DNA from: Bacteroidales bacterium
GTDB taxonomy: Bacteria; Bacteroidota; Bacteroidia; Bacteroidales; F082
Direction: 5' to 3'
NCBI GenBank assembly: GCA_900771045.1
Contig: CAAGMM010000175.1
Span: forward strand, 1-10,210
Length of the DNA stretch: 10,210 nt
Part shown: positions 1-6,124 of the stretch, in pieces
Layout: each line of letters starts with the position of its first letter
How positions within the stretch are numbered: the stretch's first letter is position 1
Translations under genes and position numbers: made by a program
The notes under the pieces: model-generated
Database searches by the model: none
What the model saw: the letters and a program-made list of their open reading frames with translations, nothing else
Told to the model about the DNA's origin: nothing

Positions 1-1
1 A

Positions 2-166
2 AGAAATTCGGAACTGCGCGTAATCCTCGGCTATTCCGACAACGTGCCGGAGAAATTGGTGAAGATGAAGCATTTCTTCGACAGGATGACGGGAAGAGAA
101 GAACTCAACGGATATTCGAAAATCAACCTCAATTATAAAAATCAAGTAGTCTGTACCAAAAAATAA
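2..166 (+). CDS. ftsQ: Cell division protein FtsQ, C-terminal fragment
   Basis: This open frame enters from the left edge and ends at TAA (164-166), giving about 54 residues. It ends in a Tyr-Ser-Lys-Ile-Asn-Leu-Asn-Tyr stretch followed by a Lys-Asn-Gln-Val-Val-Cys-Thr-Lys-Lys terminus. This resembles the end of Bacteroidota FtsQ/DivIB, where the last beta strands close the periplasmic domain. FtsQ is a bitopic inner-membrane divisome protein that links FtsB/FtsL to the early ring; only its periplasmic C-terminus is visible here. The stop lies 5 bases before the ftsA start, as expected for an ftsQ-ftsA-ftsZ operon. The call rests on the C-terminal motif and on position. Confidence 0.85.
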   Translation, partial: RNSELRVILGYSDNVPEKLVKMKHFFDRMTGREELNGYSKINLNYKNQVVCTKK

Positions 167-171
167 TAATT

Positions 172-1506
172 ATGGAAAAACCGCTTTACATCGCAGGATT
201 AGACATCGGCACGACAAAGGTCGCGTGCATCGTCGGAGAGAGAAAGGAAAATGGCAAAATCAACATTCTCGGTTACGCCAAGACCGAGTCAACCGGTGTC
301 AAACACGGCATGGTCTTCAACATTGACGAGACCGTGACGGCCATCCAACGCGCCGTCGAAGAGGCGTCAAACCAGTCGGGCATCGACATCAAGAGCGTCA
401 ACGTCGGCATTGCCGGACGCCATATCAGAAGCCTCAGCCATCATGGGCAGATGATTCGCGAGACGCCCGATAAGACCATTTGTATGGAGGAGCTCGAAAA
501 GATGCGTGACGCGGCGTTCAAGATAGCCATCGAACCTGGCGAAGAAATCATCGATGTCGTTCCGCAGGAATACATCATCGACAACGAGCCCGACATACGC
601 AACCCCAAGGGGATGACGGGTCTTCAGGTCGAAGCCAACTATCACGTCATCATAGCGCGTGTCGATTCCGTCAGGAACATCCTCACCTGCATCAACAAGG
701 CGGGATTGGAGATGGAGCACCTCATTCTCGAACCGATAGCCTCGGCCCGCGCAGTGATCGACGATGACGAGAGAGAAGCCGGCGTCGCACTCGTCGATAT
801 GGGCGGCGGCACGACCGACATCGCAGTCTTTCACGACAAAATCCTGTACCACACCGCCGTCATACCTTTTGCCGGCAACGTGATAACCGACGATATCCAT
901 AAGGGTTGTTCAATAATAAAAAAACAGGCCGAAGCCATTAAGGTCAAATATGGCTCCGCATTGGCATCAGAAAACAAGTCGGAGGAATTCGTCTCCATAC
1001 CCGGCATCAGAGGCAGCCAGCCGAAGGAAATTTCACTCAAAAACCTCGCCAGCATAATACAGGCGCGTATGGAGGAAATCCTCGAATGCGTCAATATGGA
1101 GGTACAGAAAGTCAACACCACGCACAAACTTGTCAGCGGCATTGTGCTTACCGGGGGCGGCGCGATGCTGAAACACATACAGCAACTCGCCTCGTTCAAG
1201 ACCGGCATGTCGGTGCGTATCGGATATCCTGACGAGTACCTCTCGAACGAAAACGTGGACGAACTTAAAAGCCCTATCTATTCGACAGGTATCGGACTCG
1301 TACTCGAAGGCATAAAACGCTACGAATACGAGTTGCTCGTCAATAAACGCCAACCCGAAATTATTGATGAAGAGGAAGGAAAAGAGACTGATAAAGAGGT
1401 CGTTACGGAAAAAGCCGAACCCAAGGACAAAAACAGCTTCATCAAGAAACTGCTTTCACGCCTCGTCCGCAATTTCAGCGACGACATAGACCAGAATATT
1501 CAATAA
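172..1506 (+). CDS. ftsA: Cell division protein FtsA, actin-like membrane anchor of FtsZ
   Basis: FtsA is a peripheral inner-membrane ATP-binding protein of the actin/Hsp70 fold that tethers FtsZ filaments and recruits later divisome proteins. The 444-residue product shows the three nucleotide-binding signatures in order: phosphate 1 (GLDIGTTK, residues 9-16), phosphate 2 (DMGGGTTD, residues 209-216) and the adenosine motif (VLTGGGAM, beginning near 325). An acidic, Lys/Glu-rich linker (roughly 393-420) leads to a C-terminal basic amphipathic segment (SFIKKLLSRLVRNF), the expected membrane-targeting helix. Length is in the normal range, slightly extended by the linker. The ATG at 172 lies 5 bases after ftsQ, and the gene ends 15 bases before ftsZ, so the three are probably co-transcribed. 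Confidence 0.97.
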   Translation: MEKPLYIAGLDIGTTKVACIVGERKENGKINILGYAKTESTGVKHGMVFNIDETVTAIQRAVEEASNQSGIDIKSVNVGIAGRHIRSLSHHGQMIRETPDKTICMEELEKMRDAAFKIAIEPGEEIIDVVPQEYIIDNEPDIRNPKGMTGLQVEANYHVIIARVDSVRNILTCINKAGLEMEHLILEPIASARAVIDDDEREAGVALVDMGGGTTDIAVFHDKILYHTAVIPFAGNVITDDIHKGCSIIKKQAEAIKVKYGSALASENKSEEFVSIPGIRGSQPKEISLKNLASIIQARMEEILECVNMEVQKVNTTHKLVSGIVLTGGGAMLKHIQQLASFKTGMSVRIGYPDEYLSNENVDELKSPIYSTGIGLVLEGIKRYEYELLVNKRQPEIIDEEEGKETDKEVVTEKAEPKDKNSFIKKLLSRLVRNFSDDIDQNIQ

Positions 1507-1521
1507 CAAAAACCTGCAACG

Positions 1522-3237
1522 ATGGACGATATAATAACTTTTGAAGACCCGAACGAAGTCCCCAACTTCATCAAAGTGATAGGAATAGGCGGCGGTGGAG
1601 GAAACGCCGTGACGCACATGTACACCGAAGGAATCAAAGGAGTTGACTTTATTATCTGTAACACTGATTATCAGGCTCTTGCGAAGAGTCCGGTTCCTAA
1701 CAAGATTTCGATCGGCAAACTTGGCGCCGGAAACAATCCCGAAGTGGCAAGAGAAGCCGCCGAAGCCGCTTCCGACGAGATAAAGAACACCATCGGCGAA
1801 GAGACTAAGATGCTGTTTATAACCGCCGGAATGGGCGGCGGCACAGGTACGGGCGCTGCTCCCATCATATCGAAAATAGCACATGATATGGGGCTGCTGA
1901 CGGTGGGCATCGTCACGACGCCTTTCTCACTCGAAGGGAAAAGACGCAAAGACCAGGCCGAAGCCGGTATCAACGAAATGAAGAAATATGTTGACGCATA
2001 CATCATCATCAGCAACGACAAACTGCGCGAGGAATTCGGCAACATGAAGCTGAGCGAAGCCTTCCGCAAAGCCGATGACGTTCTCAAAACCGCCGCCAAA
2101 GGCATAGCCGAACTCGTCACAGTGACAGGCCACGTCAACGTTGACTTCAGGGATGTCGATGCCGTGATGCGCAGCAGCGGCAAGGCAATAATGGGCTCAG
2201 CCATCGCCGAAGGTGAAGACAGAGCCAACAAAGCCATCAGAGAAGCACTTGAATCACCACTACTCACCGAATCGGACCTGACAGGAGCAAAAAACATACT
2301 CCTCTACATACATTCCGGCAACACCGAAGTGACACTCGACGAAGTCAACGACATGCTCGACTACATCCAGCAAAGCACCGGACACGTCTCCGACATCATC
2401 TGGGGTAACGGCAAAAACGACGCACTCGGAGAAGCACTCAGCGTGACAGTCATCGCATCAGGATTCCCCGAAGTCGAAGAATTTACGCCGGTGACGCATA
2501 TAATGGAAACCAAGACCGGCCCGGAACTCAACGAACCTAAGAAAAAAGAGGAACCTAAAATCGAAGAAAAAGTTGAAGAAAAACCGGAGATGAAGATTGT
2601 GACGCACTCAGTTACCGAAGAAGCCGCATCGGAGGGAGAACAAACGCCGGCAAACATCGGAGACGAAAAAAATCCAACTGAAACAGAACAGAAAACTTCA
2701 CCGGAAGTAAAACCAGAAACAAAAACGGAAAAAACGAAAATCGTCTATCAACTACATTCAACCGAAGAACAAGACGACGAACTGTCAACAAAGAAACAGA
2801 CGACAAATACAACGCCGCTTCCCGACTCCGACGGCAGAGGACAAAGCCAAAACGACAGCGTCTTCCAAACTGCCACGCCTTCAGTCAAAAAATACGACAA
2901 CCCATTTGCCAACAACAACGATGATGACGACTTCGGATTGAAAAAACTCGACCAGGCACAACAAAAACAACCCTCAGCCGCTGTGCAGACACAAGTCAAA
3001 ACAGTCAAAACCATCGCTGACCCGAACGAGGAAATCAGACGCAAAAGGCTTAACGGCCTCTCCGACGCTATCCGCTCAGCAGAATCATTCGAATACTACG
3101 AAAGCGTCCCCACATACAAACGACTCGGCCTCGACATTAACAACAATGCCTCCGATGAAGAACTGTCGAACTATTCGGCGGGAAAAGACAAACTGACATA
3201 CAGGGAAAACTCCTACCTTAATGCTAAAGTCGATTGA
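1522..3237 (+). CDS. ftsZ: Cell division protein FtsZ, with long C-terminal linker
   Basis: FtsZ is the tubulin-like GTPase that polymerises into the cytokinetic ring at midcell. The globular domain (about residues 14-325) carries the N-terminal glycine loop (GIGGGGGNAV), the tubulin signature GGGTGTGAAP (residues 105-114) and the T7 catalytic loop NVDFRDV (206-212; Asp208 and Asp211 correspond to the GTPase aspartates). The product is 571 residues, against roughly 380-430 in many bacteria. The excess is a low-complexity linker (about 335-520) rich in Glu, Lys, Thr and Gln, as seen in Bacteroidota. A conserved tail follows: PTYKR (530-534), then an acidic stretch, then a terminus Arg-Glu-Asn-Ser-Tyr-Leu...Val-Asp. 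This tail replaces the proteobacterial IPAFLRR-type peptide and probably contacts FtsA. The stop is 2 bases before the purN ATG. Confidence 0.98.
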   Translation: MDDIITFEDPNEVPNFIKVIGIGGGGGNAVTHMYTEGIKGVDFIICNTDYQALAKSPVPNKISIGKLGAGNNPEVAREAAEAASDEIKNTIGEETKMLFITAGMGGGTGTGAAPIISKIAHDMGLLTVGIVTTPFSLEGKRRKDQAEAGINEMKKYVDAYIIISNDKLREEFGNMKLSEAFRKADDVLKTAAKGIAELVTVTGHVNVDFRDVDAVMRSSGKAIMGSAIAEGEDRANKAIREALESPLLTESDLTGAKNILLYIHSGNTEVTLDEVNDMLDYIQQSTGHVSDIIWGNGKNDALGEALSVTVIASGFPEVEEFTPVTHIMETKTGPELNEPKKKEEPKIEEKVEEKPEMKIVTHSVTEEAASEGEQTPANIGDEKNPTETEQKTSPEVKPETKTEKTKIVYQLHSTEEQDDELSTKKQTTNTTPLPDSDGRGQSQNDSVFQTATPSVKKYDNPFANNNDDDDFGLKKLDQAQQKQPSAAVQTQVKTVKTIADPNEEIRRKRLNGLSDAIRSAESFEYYESVPTYKRLGLDINNNASDEELSNYSAGKDKLTYRENSYLNAKVD

Positions 3238-3239
3238 TT

Positions 3240-3806
3240 ATGAAGAAGTTAGCCGTATTCGTCTCTGGAAATGGAACCAATTTGCAGCGCATCGCCGAAT
3301 ATTTTGCGCAAAATAACGATGTCGAAGTGAGCCTCGTCGTCTGCAACAACGATAAGGCTTACGCCAAAGAACGCGCAAAAAAACTCGGCATCCCGCTGAG
3401 AATGATAACGAAAGCCGAACTCGCAGAAAAGGCCTTCGCCGATGAACTTGTAAAAATGCACATCGACCTGATAGTCCTCGCAGGCTTCCTGTGGCTCGTC
3501 CCAACGACGCTCATATCGGCCTTCCACGACAGAATCATCAACATCCACCCCGCACTGCTGCCCAAATACGGCGGAAAGGGCTTCTACGGCGAACACGTAC
3601 ATCAGGCCGTCGTGGCGGCAAAAGAACAGTTTTCAGGTATCACGATTCATTATGTCAATGAAAAATACGACAGCGGCGACATCATTTTTCAGAAAAAAGT
3701 CGCACTTGACCCAAATGAGACTCCCGACAGCCTCGCAGCCAAAATCCACGTCCTCGAACAGGAAAACTTCCCCGTTGTAATCGAAAAATTATTGAAAAAG
3801 ATATGA
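3240..3806 (+). CDS. purN: Phosphoribosylglycinamide formyltransferase (GAR transformylase)
   Basis: PurN transfers the formyl group of 10-formyl-tetrahydrofolate to GAR, giving FGAR, the third step of de novo purine synthesis (EC 2.1.2.2), in the cytosol. The 188-residue product begins with the phosphate-binding loop VFVSGNGTN. It carries the formyltransferase core INIHPALLPKYGGKGFYG, with Asn101 and His103 matching the catalytic Asn/His. The later YDSGD segment supplies Asp144, matching the catalytic Asp. A TTG at 3234 in the same frame overlaps ftsZ, but the ATG at 3240 gives the natural MKKLAVFVSG start and is preferred. The next gene overlaps its stop by 4 bases (ATGA), implying translational coupling. 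Length is typical for the family. Confidence 0.95.
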   Translation: MKKLAVFVSGNGTNLQRIAEYFAQNNDVEVSLVVCNNDKAYAKERAKKLGIPLRMITKAELAEKAFADELVKMHIDLIVLAGFLWLVPTTLISAFHDRIINIHPALLPKYGGKGFYGEHVHQAVVAAKEQFSGITIHYVNEKYDSGDIIFQKKVALDPNETPDSLAAKIHVLEQENFPVVIEKLLKKI

Positions 3807-4366
3807 AACGCTCCTTCAAACCCGGCACAATGATTTACCCGCTGCCCGTCGTGATGGTGAGCTGCGGCGATATTGACGGCAAATACAACATCATGACGGC
3901 GGCATGGACCGGCACACTATGTAGCGAGCCGCCGATATGCTACGTCTCGATAAGAAAAGAACGCTTCTCCTACGACATCATCAAGGAAAGCGGCGAATTT
4001 GTGATAAACCTCACGACGGAAAAACTCGCACGCGCCACTGACTGGTGCGGCGTGAAGTCGGGCCGCGACTGCAACAAGTTTCACGATATGGGGCTCACCC
4101 CGGAACGCGGACAAACAGTAAAGGCACCGCTTATCGCGGAGTCGCCGCTCAACATCGAATGCAAAGTGATGAAGACGGAAGACCTCGGCTCGCATACGGT
4201 ATTCGTCGCCGAAGTCGTCGCAGTCAACGCCGATGAAAAATACTTCGACAAAGCCACGGACGCATTCCAACTGAACCACTCCGGACTCATCGCATACTCG
4301 CACGGCAAATACTACACCTTGGGAAAACAACTCGGCGGATTCGGATTCTCGGTGAAGAAAAAATAA
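3803..4366 (+). CDS. Flavin reductase-like FMN-binding split-barrel protein
   Basis: The 187-residue product fits the flavin reductase-like domain family (FMN-binding split barrel, flavoredoxin-like). Family features seen are an N-terminal PLPVVMVSCGD strand, then NIMTAAWTGTLCSEPP, in which small residues around the Thr-Ala pair normally line the FMN phosphate. After that come CYVSIRKERFSYD, EFVINL and a C-terminal YYTLGKQLGGFGFS motif. Members bind FMN non-covalently and pass electrons from NAD(P)H or partner proteins; the substrate cannot be read from the sequence. No signal peptide is present, so it is probably cytosolic. The start overlaps the purN stop (ATGA), so it is likely the last gene of this transcription unit. 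The family assignment is firm and the physiological role is unknown. Confidence 0.88.
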   Translation: MKRSFKPGTMIYPLPVVMVSCGDIDGKYNIMTAAWTGTLCSEPPICYVSIRKERFSYDIIKESGEFVINLTTEKLARATDWCGVKSGRDCNKFHDMGLTPERGQTVKAPLIAESPLNIECKVMKTEDLGSHTVFVAEVVAVNADEKYFDKATDAFQLNHSGLIAYSHGKYYTLGKQLGGFGFSVKKK

Positions 4367-4429
4367 ACTGAATTTAAGAGACAGATGCAACTTTTGCGGA
4401 AGTCAATAAAAATCAATGCGAACATTGTG

Positions 4430-4469
4430 GAATTTTTAGAACTTGCTTTTAGGTGAGTTCTATAAATTA
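4430..4469. repeat. Imperfect hairpin at the left edge of the MITE
   Basis: AATTTTTAGAAC (4431-4442) can pair with GTTCTATAAATT (4457-4468) with a single mismatch in 12, around a 14-base loop. The right half is the MITE's own left terminal repeat. The left half (4430-4452) also matches the MITE's right end (4632-4654) as a direct repeat, 18 of 23 bases identical. The hairpin lies about 65 bases after the flavin reductase stop, but no T-tract follows, so a standard intrinsic terminator is not supported. A decayed end of a second element copy is the simplest reading. Confidence 0.55.
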
Positions 4470-4649
4470 ATTTCCAGTGATTTTGAGTCGATTTTCGAGC
4501 AGATTGCTGCGCAGAAAGAGGACGCATAGCGAGCTATGTAACCGATTGATAAACAGTAAGATGCCGGAAAGCGGCCAAAATCACGGAAAAGAAATTTTAA
4601 ATTTGTCATATCATTTATGTTTTATTTCGTTGAATTTATAGAACCCACC
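4452..4649. mobile_element. MITE-like non-autonomous element, about 198 bp
   Basis: The ends form a 17-bp terminal inverted repeat with one mismatch: GGTGAGTTCTATAAATT on the left (4452-4468), and the reverse complement of GGTGGGTTCTATAAATT on the right (4633-4649). TTTA lies directly outside both ends (4448-4451 and 4650-4653) and could be a target-site duplication. A second inner pair strengthens the symmetry: TTTCCAGTGATTTTG (4471-4485) is mirrored by CAAAATCACGGAAA (4576-4589) with a one-base gap. The core carries short palindromes: CTGCGCAG (4507-4514), CATAGC-GA-GCTATG (4525-4538) and GCCG-GAAAG-CGGC (4563-4575). No transposase is encoded. The right half has extra AT-rich sequence between the inner and outer repeats. 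The structure is visible directly; mobility and the parent transposase family are inferred. Confidence 0.75.
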
Positions 4650-4664
4650 TTTAGTTTTTTTCCT

Positions 4665-4672
4665 TAACTTTG
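4665..4672 (+). promoter_or_regulatory. -7 promoter box for folE
   Basis: TAACTTTG matches the Bacteroidetes sigma-ABfr -7 consensus TAnnTTTG and follows a T-rich run. Transcription would start near 4679, giving a leader of about 55 bases. The expected -33 position (19-21 bases upstream) falls inside the right terminal repeat of the MITE, where no clear TTTG is present. The box is clear, but the upstream element is not. Confidence 0.65.
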
Positions 4673-4733
4673 CAGCGTTAGTCGAAAATATAAATCACAA
4701 AATTGCGTTTATTACTTGAATTCAGAGAAAAAA

Positions 4734-5333
4734 ATGCTTGATTACGAAAAAATAGAACAATATAATCCCGAGAAACTCGCCAAGTTGGAGGAACATTACA
4801 AGGCCGTTTTGGACCTCCTCGGCGAAGACTCAGACCGCGAAGGACTGCTTAAAACGCCGCTCCGTGTGGCGAAATCTATGCAGTTCCTCACCCAGGGATA
4901 CGATATGAACCCGATGGAAATCCTCCTTTCGGCAAGATTTAAGGAAGACTACAAACAGATGGTCATCGTAAAGGACATCGACCTGTTCTCGCTTTGCGAA
5001 CACCACCTCGTGCCTTTCTTCGGAAAAGCCCACGTGGCTTATATTCCCAACGGATATATCACCGGACTGAGCAAGATAGCGCGCGTCGTCGAAGCTTACG
5101 CACGCCGGCTCCAAGTGCAGGAACGGCTCACGACTCAGATAAAGGACGCCATCGACAAGGCACTGCACCCACTCGGAGTCGCCGTCGTCATCGAGGCTCG
5201 ACACCTCTGTATGTGTATGCGCGGAGTCGAAAAACTCAATTCCGTCACTACGACGAGCGATTTCACCGGCGCTTTCGAAAACAGCGCGACAAGAGCCGAA
5301 TTCCTCCAACTCGTAAAGGCAAACCTACACTGA
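4734..5333 (+). CDS. folE: GTP cyclohydrolase I (type IA)
   Basis: FolE converts GTP to 7,8-dihydroneopterin triphosphate and formate (EC 3.5.4.16), the entry step to folate and other pterins; family members form a cytosolic decamer. The 199-residue product contains the zinc-site motif SLCEHHLVPF, with Cys88 and His91 as ligands, and the third ligand Cys159 in RHLCMCMRG. GYITGLSKIARVVEAYARR, QVQERLT and the SVTTTSDFTGAF segment are further family hallmarks, and the intact Cys/His/Cys set argues for the metal-dependent IA type. A TTG at 4716 would add six residues, but the ATG at 4734, preceded by an A-rich leader, is preferred. A -7 promoter box lies about 60 bases upstream, so it probably begins a transcription unit with the membrane-protein gene 27 bases downstream. 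Confidence 0.96.
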   Translation: MLDYEKIEQYNPEKLAKLEEHYKAVLDLLGEDSDREGLLKTPLRVAKSMQFLTQGYDMNPMEILLSARFKEDYKQMVIVKDIDLFSLCEHHLVPFFGKAHVAYIPNGYITGLSKIARVVEAYARRLQVQERLTTQIKDAIDKALHPLGVAVVIEARHLCMCMRGVEKLNSVTTTSDFTGAFENSATRAEFLQLVKANLH

Positions 5334-5360
5334 TTTTATAACTTTCAAAAAATAAATATT

Positions 5361-6056
5361 ATGAATTACGTCAAAACAACAGCAACAGAATCAAGTTTCG
5401 TGTCAACGGTGTTCCTTTGGATGTTCGCAGCCCTCGGAATAACCGCCCTGACAGCCTACCTCTTCGCATCAACGCCTGAACTGACGTTGATGATGATTTC
5501 TCCGGAAACAGCCAGCATCAACCTCTTCGGCTGGATCGTCATGCTCGCACCTATAATTATAGTCTTTGTGATGTCGGCCCGCGTGGAAAAAATGAGCGTC
5601 CAAACAATGACGATACTTTACGTCGTCTATTCTATCCTGATGGGGATGAGCCTCAGCTTCATTTTTTTCGCTTATACTGATGCCTCCATTATGAAGACTT
5701 TCGCCATCTGCTCCGCGATGTTCGGAATAATGGCGCTCGTCGGCTATACCACGAAAACCGACCTCACAAAATTCGGCGGAATACTGATGATGGCTCTCAT
5801 TGGAGTTATCGTGGCCTCATTAGTCAATTTCTTTATGCACAGCGAGAGGTTGGATTACATAATCAGCTTCGTCGGCGTACTCATCTTCACCGGACTCACG
5901 GCTTACGACGTGCAGAAAATAAAGGAAATCGGGAACAACGGCATCGCACAGGGCGACACAATGGCCAAAATGACCATCTTCGCGGCACTCAGCCTCTACC
6001 TCGACTTCATCAACCTCTTCCTTTATCTTCTCAGATTCTTCGGAAAAAGAGACTGA
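5361..6056 (+). CDS. Bax inhibitor-1/YccA family integral membrane protein
   Basis: The 231-residue product is almost wholly hydrophobic, with about seven predicted membrane helices. They lie at roughly residues 14-36, 52-72, 81-102, 110-126, 138-158, 166-182 and 205-225. The late GLTAYDVQKIKE motif and the terminal SLYLDFINLFLYLLRFFG helix are typical of the BI-1 (TMBIM/YccA/YbhL) family. Its conserved aspartates are thought to act in cation, mainly calcium, leak or pH sensing in characterised relatives. E. coli YccA interacts with the FtsH protease, but I cannot tell whether this protein behaves like YccA or YbhL. It is 27 bases behind folE and probably read through from it; a weak TAACTTTC (5339-5346) could be an internal promoter. 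Confidence 0.93.
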   Translation: MNYVKTTATESSFVSTVFLWMFAALGITALTAYLFASTPELTLMMISPETASINLFGWIVMLAPIIIVFVMSARVEKMSVQTMTILYVVYSILMGMSLSFIFFAYTDASIMKTFAICSAMFGIMALVGYTTKTDLTKFGGILMMALIGVIVASLVNFFMHSERLDYIISFVGVLIFTGLTAYDVQKIKEIGNNGIAQGDTMAKMTIFAALSLYLDFINLFLYLLRFFGKRD

Positions 6057-6079
6057 AAAATTGCAAAATCTGTTTTCTG

Positions 6080-6103
6080 TTCGATGATCTAAAAACCATC
6101 GAA
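6080..6103 (+). terminator. Possible hairpin between the BI-1 and protease genes
   Basis: TTCGATG (6080-6086) and CATCGAA (6097-6103) form a perfect 7-bp stem with a 10-base A-rich loop. It sits 24 bases after the BI-1 stop and 21 bases before the protease start. No T-run follows, so it is a weak terminator at best; it might instead be a structured leader of the protease mRNA. The stem is real in sequence, and its function is a guess. Confidence 0.3.
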
Positions 6104-6124
6104 AGTATTGATATATAATAAATT

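Larger units (their letters stand above)
4367..4733. other. Intergenic region between the flavin reductase gene and folE
   Basis: This AT-rich stretch of 367 bases has no convincing gene. From left to right it holds about 60 bases of unassigned sequence, an inverted-repeat half-site (4430-4442 against 4457-4469), a MITE-like element (4452-4649), a Bacteroidetes-type -7 box (4665-4672) and an A-rich leader running to the folE ATG. Short open frames across it have no recognisable protein motif and run through the inverted repeats, so I do not call them. I see no folate or pterin riboswitch architecture in the leader. Confidence 0.7.

Noticed and set aside
4312..4527. Minus-strand open frame of 71 codons across the flavin reductase end and the MITE
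   Set aside because: It runs through the inverted repeats, has no recognisable motif and no promoter, and overlaps a firm gene on the other strand.
4673..4733. Folate or other riboswitch in the folE leader
   Set aside because: The leader is only about 55 bases and A-rich, with no stable stem or conserved ligand-binding architecture visible.
4994..5341. Plus-strand frame overlapping folE in another register
   Set aside because: The translation is Arg/Pro/Ser-rich without motifs, typical of an out-of-frame reading, while folE has all its zinc ligands.
5339..5346. TAACTTTC as a promoter for the BI-1 gene
   Set aside because: It misses the final G of the -7 consensus, has no -33 partner, and lies within a 27-base gap better explained by read-through from folE.
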